Origin: Latrodectus hesperus
Taxonomy: Eukaryota > Arthropoda > Arachnida > Araneae > Theridiidae
Assembly: GCA_037975125.1 (NCBI GenBank)
Contig: CM075855.1
Span: 83,027,278-83,091,277 of the forward strand
Reading direction: 5' to 3'
Length of the DNA: 64,000 nucleotides
The notes below the pieces were generated by a model. It was given only the letters and a program-made list of their open reading frames with translations, had not been told where the DNA came from and made no database searches. How positions within the stretch are numbered: the stretch's first letter is position 1; the number at the start of each line of letters is the position of its first letter. Both the position numbers and the translations under genes were made by a program. Below are positions 47,804 through 59,644 of the stretch, in pieces.

Positions 47804-48955
47804 ATGTTAGAATATTGTAAGGAATTTGCTAATGACTCATATGAATTCTTTCATGGAAAGAAACTCTATCTAATCGACGGTAGAGTAATCGATGAGGAAA
47901 CGAATATTGTCGAAAACAAATGTATTAAAAACGAAAAAGGATTCTTAGCCTTTCCTTCTGAAAAATTAAGGAAGGCTCTCAGTGCTGGGATTAAAAAAGA
48001 AATATCTTCCTGTAGCGGTGAAAATGTAACTAAAATTAATACTAATTGCGTACTTTCTGGGACATCAATACCCACCAAAATGGAAATAAAGTTATCGAAA
48101 AAATCTGAACAAAAACTTTACGAACTGGGATGCTTTTTGTCTAATGTCAATAAGAGAAAGAAAAATGTTCCTGAGGAAAAGATGGTACATTTTAAGAATG
48201 TAAATAATAAAAATTACTTGTTAACCAGAACACACACAGAATCGTCTGATCAGCACGAATCCTCAATGCTGCATTGGGACTACATGCCCTGTGAGCTAGA
48301 TAAAGAGTGTAAACTCTATGCTAGGTTTAGTCCTTGCGACACAAAACCTAAGCATTCAGAATTTAAAAGAAGAAAACCTACGTTTATATTGGAGTTGGGA
48401 AGGAATGAAATAATACGTCAACAAAAGAAATATGAAAGCATTAGAAGACTTAAGAGGGAAAACGTTAAAGATGTTGATATTAAGCTTGTAATAGATCGAA
48501 ATATACCGAGATCCTTTGGTAAAAAAAGTAGTAAGCAATTTGATTTTTCAGCAGTTTATGAAAAGAAAAACTCAAAATGTATTAAGAAAAGTAAAGAAAA
48601 TGTTGCAGAAATAATATTTTATAACATAAATCAGAGTAGATTTAGACTCAAACCTGAACTTAAGCAGCTGAATTGTGCAGTTTCCCAGAATACTATAAAA
48701 ATGCAAAAACAGCTTAAAAATAAATGTAGTCAAACAAATCATAAGGAATTGCTATGCGATGTAACTTATCTTTTAAGGAAGCATAAGCGCTTACAAGAAA
48801 AGAATAAATCTTTGTCGGAAAGTTTATCTTGTCTTTTGGAAAATTTTAATACTACATCTAATTCAGAATTTAATCAAAATAGCTCTTTAATTCCCACTAT
48901 TGAGTCTTCTAGTATCCCAATTAAAAATTTGCATAAAATATTTCAAAAAGAATGA
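47804..48955 (+). CDS. uncharacterised coiled-coil protein, 383 aa (paralogue 2)
   Basis: One uninterrupted frame from ATG (47804) to TGA. No known family recognised. Residues about 307-346 align without gaps to paralogue 1 (both begin QTN and end LSESLS plus a hydrophobic pair), 18 of 40 identical by my count; core KRLQEKNKSLSES. Residues 92-115 (KMEIKLSKKSEQKLYELGCF) match the doubled motif of paralogue 1, and 193-200 (TFILELGR) look like a second, weaker copy. It is Lys-rich throughout with 12 Cys, but lacks paralogue 1's long basic C-terminal tail and ends about 37 residues after the coil. No signal peptide or membrane segment. The maintained frame in this AT-rich setting and a nearby poly(A) signal argue that it is a real gene. 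A tandem duplicate is likely; function is unknown. Confidence 0.8.
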   Translation: MLEYCKEFANDSYEFFHGKKLYLIDGRVIDEETNIVENKCIKNEKGFLAFPSEKLRKALSAGIKKEISSCSGENVTKINTNCVLSGTSIPTKMEIKLSKKSEQKLYELGCFLSNVNKRKKNVPEEKMVHFKNVNNKNYLLTRTHTESSDQHESSMLHWDYMPCELDKECKLYARFSPCDTKPKHSEFKRRKPTFILELGRNEIIRQQKKYESIRRLKRENVKDVDIKLVIDRNIPRSFGKKSSKQFDFSAVYEKKNSKCIKKSKENVAEIIFYNINQSRFRLKPELKQLNCAVSQNTIKMQKQLKNKCSQTNHKELLCDVTYLLRKHKRLQEKNKSLSESLSCLLENFNTTSNSEFNQNSSLIPTIESSSIPIKNLHKIFQKE

Positions 48956-49013
48956 AATTTTATGTTACATAACTATAAATTTTACAATTTCAAATACAAG
49001 GTTAATTATATGT

Positions 49014-49019
49014 AATAAA
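49014..49019 (+). terminator. poly(A) signal of the 47.8-kb gene
   Basis: AATAAA 59 bp after the stop codon. Confidence 0.6.
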
Positions 49020-50814
49020 GATAGTGAATATTAAATAAATCTTGGTACTTTTCTGTTAAAATAATACCATTTGAATATTTTCTGTTTTCTTATATTTGTC
49101 AAGAGACTATTTAAATTTAACTAGGGTCTCTTAATGACTATGATTGCTGCCATTAAAATAGAAGTAATAAGGACTGTTAATACTTCATTAAAGAAAGTAG
49201 CTCTTCTATGACTTTAATAGAAGAGTATCAGTTTTGTATTAAAATTGTGTAAATGTCATACTTGTAGATTTAAATGTCTAGAAAAACTTTGCAATATTTT
49301 TAATACAAAAGCAAAATGTAATTATTTTATATTTGGTTGATAAACAAGTTTTCTAATCTTATTGTAAGAAATGACATCGTAAAATAGAATTGAGACTGAG
49401 GAAATAGATGATTTCCATGTTTTATGAACAATACATTTTTCAGTCATTAAAAAATATCCTTTTTTCCATAGTTCTTCTTAGAGTTGGGTTTGTATGTCAT
49501 TGAGCACCTCTGCTTTTATCAGCATTTTGTATTGTTAACTCCAAACCCAATGTTTTTTTTTTCCATAGTTAGCAGATTGTTTAATAATTTATTTTTGATT
49601 TTGTGAAAAATTGTCAGTAGGATTACACTAGTGTTGATTGCACTTTTGTTTTAAAAATGAGTTGGTGATAATTTAAGATTGTTCAGTCTAAAAAATATAT
49701 AGTTATTCTTGATATGAAACTTTTTAATCATTGAGCTGATAGTGAGAAGTTAATTTTTCTGTTGTATAAACTCAGTACTGTAGTATTGTCCCCCATATAT
49801 CTGTTTAAATATTTTAATTAGATATTCAAAAGCATCTATTACATATTGAATACATTCAGACGTGTATAGTAGCTGTTTCAGTGAGATTATTTTTGAAACA
49901 AATTGTGTAATATATTTATGGTAAGAAATGTGTGCAATATTTTAGTTGGTTGTTTAAAATTTTGTTTGCTCTTGGAAAGTGGTCGTAGTTTTTCTGGTGC
50001 TACTTAAACATTTAAAGTCCAATATTGTCTGATTTACAAAATATAGTGTCTCTATATAGATCATAGGAAATAGATTAGAGATGTTTCTTTGATAAATTCG
50101 TAAGTCACAAACAAGTTCAGGTGAAAAAAATCTAGTACTAAATAAATCATTAGATTTATTGTCCTGGTTATATCCTTTTGAATATTAATTTTTTTAATGT
50201 TACTGTGCCATTTATATTTAATCTCATAAATATATTTGAGTTTAAATTACATATTTTCTAGTCTAAAATCTAGAATTGGTGAAGATTGTTGTATTAATGA
50301 AGACTGGTGCCATAAACTAATTTGAATAGTTGTTATATTTTTATTTTTAATTAATCAATAATTTTAATAATTAAATTACTTGGAACAATGTCTTACATTT
50401 GAAATATATTGATGTTGATTATAACATTTATTGACATTTACTTTTTTGCAAAAACATTTTTGTATGTATTTCATCATGGATTAATATTGATGTATTTACA
50501 TTATATTCAGTTAATTTTTTTCTTGTGATATATTCATGTGGATTCAGCTTAATTTCCTGTAATTATGTGTCTTCCTTATAGCATTCTGGAAATATATGAA
50601 TGAACAAATGAAGTATCAAACATTTTTTAATAGTACTTTTAAAATCTCAATAAAAACTCATTACATTAAAAAAAAACTAATACAGTACTTCATCTAATAT
50701 TTGGAAAGTTGTCTCAGTTATAAATTTATGTGTACAAGATTTTATAAATGCTTATTTTTGTGAATTTAAAGTTAAATTTTTTTAACATACAAATTCATAT
50801 TTTGGTGCAGTATA
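49020..50814. other. AT-rich non-coding DNA
   Basis: T-rich on the plus strand; no gene, SINE or transposon recognised. Confidence 0.55.
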
Positions 50815-51220
50815 AATTTCAAATTATCCAAGATTATTTAGAACGTTTCTGCACTATTATGGGCATGGGTTATGAAATCCTTTTCTGTTGGATTTCAAGT
50901 CACATAGGTCTTGAGGGCAATGGAATTGCTGATGCAGCTGCTACGAATTTAATTAATTCAAATATCCCTCTTTTCGATGTGCATAATGCTGTTAAAAAGT
51001 TTGTTCATTCTGAGAGTTTTGGAATATGCAGGTCTCCAACGAATTGCACGCCATCTTCCCATCTGTCATTCCATCATCACAGTTTTAACTCTACGAAGTG
51101 CTGACGTCCGTTTGACATGTCTTTGTATCAGACACACAAGTTTCACAAACAGACATTTGTTATTAAGTGAATTAAATCCATGGTGTAAAACGTGGAATGA
51201 ACCATACACATTTTAAATCT
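50815..51220 (+). pseudogene. LINE RNase H and 3' ORF fragment
   Basis: The frame from about 50815 encodes YEILFCWISSHIGLEGNGIADAAA, the RNase H domain motif of Jockey/I-type non-LTR retrotransposons (usual form FxWxPSHVGxxGNExAD). After a frameshift near 51000 the neighbouring frame gives SADVRLTCLCIRHTSFTNRHLL, the usual text just after RNase H (RxTRLRIGHTxLTHxxLL). A 5'-truncated, dead copy; the reverse transcriptase is missing. Confidence 0.85.
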
Positions 51221-51491
51221 CATGCCCTGATTTTAACAAACGTTTACAATTTTAACAGATCTTCTAATTTTATATGATTTATTGGGAGAACCACCAAATA
51301 AAAACATTTTTGCATTTTTAAAGGCAATAGGTTTTTTCATTTTATTTAAATTTTTTATATACATTTCCTAAAAACTTATATTTTCATAATCTAAATTTTA
51401 ATATAATTACATACGGTTTTTTGTGTTTTAATTTGATTTTAATGTTGCTTGGATTTTCATTACATTAATATATATATATAAAAATCAAAGA

Positions 51492-51535
51492 TTGGTGCAG
51501 CTTGTCCTTTTTGGACCTTGCACCAGAAAACCCAA
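51492..51535 (+). repeat. LINE 3'-end stem-loop
   Basis: Nested hairpin: TGGTGCA (51493-51499) pairs with TGCACCA (51519-51525), and GTCC (51504-51507) with GGAC (51513-51516), followed by AAAACCCAATCATCCAATC. Several arthropod LINEs end in such a hairpin plus A/C-rich tail. Probably the 3' end of the relic just upstream. Confidence 0.6.
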
Positions 51536-51654
51536 TCATCCAATCCTGCACTATTATGGATTATCCTGTTCTTTAACAATTCTTTATTCTATATATAGAT
51601 CAGAGTATCTAGTAGAAAGTAATCTAGAAATGTGTGTGTTTGACAAAGAAAAAA

Positions 51655-52075
51655 GCTTCCATTAGTGTGATTGTTTCCACGAACCTGTCGTTCCAGGATC
51701 GTTCAGTAATACAAAGATCTTGGGTTTTTACTACACATTTATTTTACACAAAAAAAACACATAACATTAACTACAGACACTAACATAATTTTAAATGGTT
51801 CCTTTTTACATCATTTGAAATACAAGAACTTTCCCCTGCCTGGAAACGGCACCTCCGCAACCACTCGTCGCGTTTTCAAGAACAACGTTCCTTTTGCTCC
51901 AACACACTCCTACTCCGCCTCCTGCGTCTCCCACATCCGTACACAACGAAACAGAAAGCCATCGTCTGTCAAGTGTTTGATTTTCTCAATTAGCTTAGAA
52001 CATTACAGGAATTTAGTTGCGTTAAATTCTTTTCAAGCATCTATTCATAAAAAACATATAATTAACAGGTGAAAA
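51655..52075 (-). mobile_element. solo-LTR-like sequence
   Basis: An abrupt GC-rich island. Read on the minus strand it looks like an LTR: a GC-rich U3-like part, then AAAATAAATGTG (poly(A) signal), then about 75 bp of R/U5-like sequence with CCAAGATCTTTGTATTACTG and GGAACGACAGGTTCGTGG. No paired LTR, primer-binding site or coding region was found and the ends are approximate. The open frame on the plus strand at 51815-52072 is a by-product of the base composition. Confidence 0.4.
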
Positions 52076-53079
52076 AGTTGCTATTATGTATTAAACTGAA
52101 TGTGTCATCATTGTCACTAGTTTGCATTGGGCTTAAATTTCCAGTTTGCCTTCCAGAACACCTTGCTTCTATATATAACTTACAAATCTTACTTTCTTGA
52201 TATCTTTTATGAAAAAAATTCTAAACTCAATTTTCCAAGTAGTGAGGAGTGATAACTTTGTAAACTAGTTCCTCAGATCAGGTTCCTAACTAAAGAGTGA
52301 ATGATAAAGAAAGAAAGCAGAGGTTCATTGGAATTCAAATTGTAACTCTTCTGCTCTCGCTTATCAATCAGAAATTCTAGTTTTGAGCATAAAGAATTCC
52401 CATTTTGGCTCGATTACCGAATTTCTACCATATTGCAAATTCTTAACAGTTTTGCGCTCAATCATTAACTTGCCTTCCTTCACTATGTTATTTTTTTTGA
52501 CTTGCTCTTTTGATTCCTGCTTTATCAAAAAGTTAATAGCAGCTGAAATCATATTTCTCTAATCGAAAATTTTGGGTTTTTCAGAAGCAACTATTTTTAC
52601 AAATAGACAGTGATATTTGTTCTGTTTTTGTGAAAAACATACAAGGCAAAATATTAAAATTTGGATAGTCTAATGAAAAAATTCTTTATAGACAATACAA
52701 TAGCAATTTTAAAAAACAGTGCTGCAAATATTAAAATGCAAGTGGACTTGAAAAAATAATTAAAACAAGATGTTTCCATGCATATGAAATTTAAAAAATA
52801 TCTAACAATTTTTAAAGTGTTAATATGGATCCAATAATATCTTCTTGCAATGTTAGGCATTAAAATTATTAATTTCAATGATTTTGATGAAAAAAATTAT
52901 TTAAAATTCAATTTATATATTAAAAAACTTTGATAAATACATTTCTCTAAAACCACAATTCTGACTAAACTAAAGATGAAAGAATTACTTTATTAAAAAT
53001 AACAATTTAGAGCTAATTAAAAAATTAGGGATGGAATTGATAGATTTGCCAGTTATTTGAATGTATTTCCAATAATCAA
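52076..53079. other. non-coding DNA, transposon-rich surroundings
   Basis: No gene recognised. A 62-codon minus-strand open frame at 52364-52552 is Lys-rich without a known motif. Part may belong to the hAT relic that follows. Confidence 0.45.
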
Positions 53080-53567
53080 CTTGTGATGCAGGGGTCTTTA
53101 TTAAACCCCAGATTTAAAAAATAGTTTTCAAGATGAGGCATTTAAGGAATGTTGTAATCGTATAGTGAGAGTATTAAATTTGTAACAAAAGGTAATAATT
53201 TCTACTGATATCCCTTCATCTATGCCTACATCTTCCAATATTGTTATTTGGGAGGAATTTGATAAAACTATCATCAAACTTCAAGGAATACCAGACTTCC
53301 AATCGCCTTCAGTTACTGAATTAGATAAATATTCACAAGAGCCTTATTTCTTAAGTACAAAAGTACCCTAATATGTTGGGAATCGAGAAAAAAATAGTTA
53401 TCCTACATGTATCAGTTGGTTTTATAAAGATTGTGTCCCTTAATTAGAATCATATGAAAGAGTTTTCAAAAACAGGACAAATACGAACTGAAAAAAGAGA
53501 CTATTCTGGGAAATTAACACCTTTGTTATTTTTAAATCCAAATTTAAAATATCTGGCTATAAAATAA
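53080..53567 (+). pseudogene. hAT-family transposase C-terminal relic
   Basis: LNPRFKK at 53101 corresponds to the hAT LDPRFK motif. IWEEFDK, then ELDKYSQEPYF (near 53245-53345), lead into EFSKTGQIRTEKRDYSGKL from 53460 and LLFLNPNLKYL, ending TAA at 53567. This is the hAT dimerisation domain in its usual order. In-frame stops and frameshifts show it is dead. Confidence 0.85.
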
Positions 53568-54068
53568 GAATTAAAATATTTTTATGCACATTCTATACAT
53601 TTTTGAAATTAGACATGTAACTTGTACTATAATTTTTAATCATAAATAATATTAATCTATATTAACATTTTTTCATGTACCAATAGACTTATCTCGGATG
53701 CTTTTTTATTTGTAACTTAATTCTTTTTTCTCGATTGCTGCCAAATTTTATACATAAAAATGAATTTTATAAATTAAGAATTTAAGGTAAAAAGTTATCT
53801 TAACAGAATATTTTTATGCAATAGTCTATTTACAAATATGTAAATATATTTAAGTGTGAGTACATGATTAAATCCACATACATATATATATATATACACA
53901 CACAGAATTTTAAGTATTACATTGTAAACATTTGTGTGACACTTTAAGAACTTTAAGCAACTTACTCTAATATTTTGAAATAATTTAATATTTATATATT
54001 AACAGTAAATTTGTTCAAAAAATAAATATAAGTATTTTATTTATATTACATAAAGTTTATTTTTTCAT

Positions 54069-54215
54069 TCAATTGTCCTTTTCTGTACACGAGAACTAAT
54101 TAGATAAGGGCCTACAGTTTAAAACAGATGCTGAACCACTATAAGCATCCAAGACCAAGGGAGACTCAAACACAAACTGAAAACAAGAGTGCTAACCAAT
54201 TGTCTCCCAATTCAG
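54069..54215 (-). repeat. SINE family A, decayed
   Basis: Reverse-strand copy: ACACGAGAACTAATTAGA, GGGCCTACAGTTTAAAAC, GCTGAACCACTATAAGCATC, AGTGCTAACCAATTGTC in order. The B box has lost its consensus. Confidence 0.75.
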
Positions 54216-57200
54216 TTATGTATGCAAAATAATGCTTATAATAAGCAAGAATAATAAATCAACTTTTATATTATAATTAAATATTCCTAATCCTGTATTT
54301 TTAACCTTTACTGAAAGTTATGTCTGTAAAGAATATAAATTATATTTTAATATTTTATTTTCTTATGGATTAAAATTGTTTGTTGTATTTATAAAGAAAT
54401 GATAAAATTTAATCCTAATGTGCAATATGCGAAATATAAAATAATTTTTAAAAAGATCATAAATGCAGTTGTGCATGTTTTTAATAATAAATACATTTAT
54501 GATAGTTCATTGGACAAAAAGTGCACTTCTTTTAATCTACAAATTCATTATTTTTTAAGACTATCTACCAAAATTTTATTTTTAAAATTTCTAATTAATA
54601 ATTTCTTCACTTTAAAAAGTGAGAGAGTCATTACAATGATAATATGAGATAGCTTCTTTCTCTCCCAACTTTATATTTTGTCTACTCATTACGATTTTTA
54701 AAATGGAGATAAGAATTTTCTTTACACTTTATAATTATGTGGCATTTTTATAGATTAATTACTGACAAATTATAAATAATCAAATGCTTATTAACTGAAA
54801 AGAAATAATTTGCATTTAATATTTTCAATAGTGAAAATCGATTCTGTAAAATTAAGTGGAAATTTTAAAACTGATAATTTGCTAAATGCTTGATGAAAAG
54901 AAATATGAATTAAGCAAATTAAATAAATTAAATATTTTAAAAATAATATGTATCAAATTATACAAGACTTTCAAAAAATATTATATTCTTATAGAAACGT
55001 CCACAGAAAACATCTCTTTTAAAATTATTAACTTACTTTCATTACAATTTTAAAAAATGCAATTTAAATGTGGTTTTCAAAATCTTCCTAACAATATATG
55101 AAAGCTGCTTGAAAACTTGATATATAAATATGACTTCAGATATTTCAATGTTAAGAATTCTATTATATATATTCAGTAAATACAATGAGAAAACACAAAT
55201 GATTTGACAATTTTCTATAAATAGCTTTTTTATTTAAACAGAATAGTTTAATTATGATACAAATATTTTAATATACATGATGATTTCAACTTAGTTTTTT
55301 TTCAGAAATTCTAGCCCTTTGATCACAGCATTAATATACATTTTAAGGTACAAACAATTAGAAAATAAACAGTAATCAAAGGTTAGATATTCTGTTATTG
55401 CCAGTCATGATTGTTACATTATTAAAATTGTCTATTTTATACATTTTATACAGGTAACAGAATCTATTGGCAGGCAGTTTTATGAGCTCAACAGATATGC
55501 GATTGGACAAAATATGTTAAAAAAATAATTCATTAGTGCTGTCTACATAAAATGAAGTATTAATAACGTAGAAAAATTCTATCAATATAGTGTGCACTGA
55601 AGACATTTTCTATAAAAAAATTACTTTTTCAAATATATAAAAAATATTGTTAAAATAAATTAGTATTAAATTAACATTCAAAATTCCTTTAAGACATTTA
55701 TTTTTTTCACACAAAATTACAATAGTGGTGGCAAATCTTTTTCTTTTAACATATAAAAATTCACTTATAGCTACAGTAATTTTAGGATGAACCAATTATC
55801 ATTAAGATTTACATTTCACAGTCACCCTTAATCTATATGGATTCTAAAAATGAATTTTTTATATTTCAATGAAAATAATAATTTTCATTGTATATATTTC
55901 TGCATCGCAAGTCTTGTTAACTTCCAATTATTTATTCATAAATTTCGATTGAAAGTTTAAAATGTTATTAAGCTCACAATGCAATGTATATCTATATCTA
56001 ACTGACAATCAGTATGACAATACTACAAGTCAAAAGAAAAAAATAAAGAAAATTATAAAAATTAAATATTTATTCATATTATGGGTAAATTAAAGTACTA
56101 AATTCACATTCAGCTCAAAAATTTTATACTTCACTTAAGTATTCTAACTCCTGTTAATTTACAAACGAGGATGTTTTTGATTATTTCTTTTGAAACAAAT
56201 TAAAACTGATATTACATTTTATTTGAAAATACGAAAATAATTTCATATTGAGGAAATTGCAGAAAAATAAAGAGTTATTATTGGAGATTCTTTTATGCAC
56301 CAGTAAAATTTTCAATGATCAAGGTAATCTTGCCATAAATTTGCCACCACTGCTTTAAATAAAATCTCACATATCAACAACAAAATCAGAATGATAATAA
56401 TAAAATAACTGCTTTTTACAATTGAAAAGTTAATGATATTATATATAAATATCAGTAATTTATTTTAAAAAATTCTGTTTTTAATTCATTTTAATGTTAA
56501 AACAATTTTAAAAAATTAAATTACAAATATAAAACAGTAAAATACCTACATTAAATTTACACTGACAACACAGAAATAATGAATTACATATTAAAATATT
56601 TATTATTAAACTTCCAGTTAACTACTTAAAGAAGTTATTATTTTTGAAACAGGCAAACATTTCTGTCTTATCTTCTTATAAGATAAACTTGTGATGAAAA
56701 ACAGATCAAATTTAAGAAAAATCTAGTTACTAGTGACACCTACAAGATTTTCCAATTAAATAGATATTTGATCGAAGAAAAAGTTAAAAATATTATAAGG
56801 ATTCAAATAATAAATAACCTGAGCAATCAAACAAATTACTTAAACAGGATTAAAACTAAAAAAGATATAATTTAAGTTAAATTTCAATATTTTAGCAACT
56901 AAATATTTTAAAAGCATACATTATTAAATTACACTCAGTAATCATTTCTTTCCTATCCATTAATTAGTATTTAATGTTATTAAAATAATTGTTACTATAA
57001 TCAATATACAATAACAAAGAAAAAAAATAATGTTTAGAAACAGATTTATATTTCTATATTTATAAGTATAAAAACAAGCAAAGCAGCAAATTTTTGCCTC
57101 AGAATAATTTCTTAAAACTTTATAATTGCAAATGAAAATCGTAGATAAACTGAACAAAAATGAAACCCAATATTTATTCAAATCATTATAAAAAATATCA

Positions 57201-58069
57201 ACTTTATAAATAATTAGGACAGTCACATCAGCATAATATCAAATATATGATCTAGATATCTAAAATTAAACTACATAAACATAACATGTGACAAACACAA
57301 AACACAAAAATATTTTGGAGTAACACCACCTGTTTAAAACGAATGGAAAAGTCATTTAGACAAGAGATTTTCTTAATTATTGTTCCAATAGAATAAATAA
57401 AAAGAAAAATTAACAATTAAACTTTTTCACTATGGAAAATATTTAAAATAATTATTGGATACAACATAATTGCTCAACCAAAAAATAACAAAAATATGGT
57501 TGCTACAAAGTTGTTCAAACTAATTAGTTAATTTCAAAATTATGTTTAAAAATAAAATATTAAATCTATAAATTTGAACATTTCTACAGAACTGATAGTA
57601 TAAATTACTTTATTATTTGTATATAATAAAGTAATTAAACTTTTTTAATTATTATCAATTCTATTTTATGTATAATCAGTATATAGTTAATTTTTTGCAT
57701 TTTTACATATACATACATAATTTTATTTTTAGTTTTATACATCTGAGAAATTGCTATGATCAAAATGTAGCATTCAAATATACTTAAAAAAAAAGCAACA
57801 AGAGTTTTATTCAAAATTGATTTAAGAAACATTTGTTGTTAAGTCATATCAAACTTTATAAGTGAAAACTTGTCTGCTTGATATATCACTCAAGTAATTT
57901 TGTTAACATTATTTTTAGTTTAATAAACTGTGCTATAACAATTGCAAGGCTTAATATTTAAAAATAGTCAAAATCAAGTACATTAAATTGTTGTCTTTCT
58001 AAAAAAAGAATTATTTCTTAAAATTCAAACAATTTGATTGTCTATTAATTCAATATGCAACTAAATTTC

Positions 58070-58089
58070 AAAAAAAAAAAAAAAAAAAA
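58070..58089. repeat. poly(A) run, 20 bp
   Basis: Twenty consecutive A; no retroposed sequence was recognised upstream. Confidence 0.9.
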
Positions 58090-59080
58090 TTATATTGATT
58101 ACAGAAATAAAAAATTTTTTTACACCACATAAATTTGAAAAACTCTTATCTAGACGACTTTAAATGCATGAAGATGAGCATTTTAAAGTTGTTTACAACA
58201 GAAACTTTTTATCACATCCTAAATATCTATACATGTATTCATACATAAAACAAAGGGAATGAACATTCATATTACTTAAATTGTAAGCCTAAAATAAATG
58301 TTTTTATACTGTAATATATACAAATATTCCCAAAATATAAACAAAGATAATTTTAAAAGAACATGATCAGAATCCCAGACCGATAATGAAGTTAAATTTT
58401 GATTCCTCAAATAGTTTATAATGAATAAATTAATCATTTTTTAAATTATGACAAAGATTTGAGAAAAAATTATGTATTAGATTATAAGAATTTCAATCTT
58501 AATTCTTATTAGTTGGTATTTAAGCATTTTATGTTATACACATTCAAAAAGTTTCAACTCACTGAATAAAATTTATTTCTAAAAACAAATAAAAACTAAC
58601 TGATTTTTAAATTTAAAACTACCCTCAACAGAATTCTAAAAAAATAGTAAAATATATAAATTTATATAACACCAGTACTAAAATGTTGGAATTAATATTA
58701 ACTTGTAACAATCACATGTCATATCATTCTTGTATAAATTTAATAATTTTTATGAGTAGTTTAAGAAAAAATATCTAAAAAGCCAGATTTACAATGCAGT
58801 AAATGTTTTAATCCAATGCCTTGTGTCAATGTATTTCAGATTGAACAAAATAAAATTATTTAATATGGTTTTCTGGACAAACTTTCACTCATTATAAGAT
58901 AAAAAGGAAAAATTTTATTTTTCCCTTTTTTAAAAAATCATTGCATTTACACTAAAGTTAAGTGTATTATTTATGAAATTATATCCAAATATTCATTTCA
59001 AATAATTAATTCTCTAAATAAAAACTAGAAGCTATGCTGATCCATAATAATGCATTTTTTAATAATAAAAGTGTTCAATT

Positions 59081-59097
59081 CCCCCCCCCAAAAAAAA
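59081..59097. repeat. C9-A8 homopolymer pair
   Basis: Nine C followed by eight A, unusual here because C runs are very rare. A sequencing or assembly length error is possible. Confidence 0.8.
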
Positions 59098-59542
59098 CAC
59101 ATTGACTTGGTAAAATTATAAGCTATTGGAATATAGTTTCAAATTCCTGAATTTAATCAAGATAAACTGCAGTTAAGACAAAAGACAATTAAAACAAAAA
59201 TAACTTTGGCCATCATAAAATGAGGTAAAATTAATATTATTTTAACAGTACTTAAAACTAAGTTTTAAGAGAAATTTAATAATTAATCTGTTTTAGTAAG
59301 CATTTTCTTTTTTTAATAATAGACAATATCCTTATTTAAAGTAACTGAATATTTTAAAATTGTGAAAAAATATATATATTTTTTAAATCTAAATTTTCTA
59401 CTCAATACAAATTTTTTAATAATGATGAAGGAAAAATATTTAAAACAAATATTTTCACAAGATTTTTACAAGAATGAATTTAGTTTAATATTTTAGAGAA
59501 TATGTTAAAAAAAATAACTATTTTCTGAAAGAAAAAAAATGG

Positions 59543-59644
<102 letters not shown>

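Noticed and set aside
51815..52072. 85-codon open frame (+) in a GC-rich block
   Set aside because: Basic, Ser/Thr-rich text with no motif; the block reads better as an LTR on the other strand.
52364..52552. 62-codon Lys-rich open frame (-)
   Set aside because: No recognisable domain, poly(A) signal or splice context; could not be tied to the nearby hAT relic.
58070..58089. A20 run as the tail of a processed pseudogene
   Set aside because: No gene-like or LINE/SINE sequence upstream and no flanking direct repeat seen.
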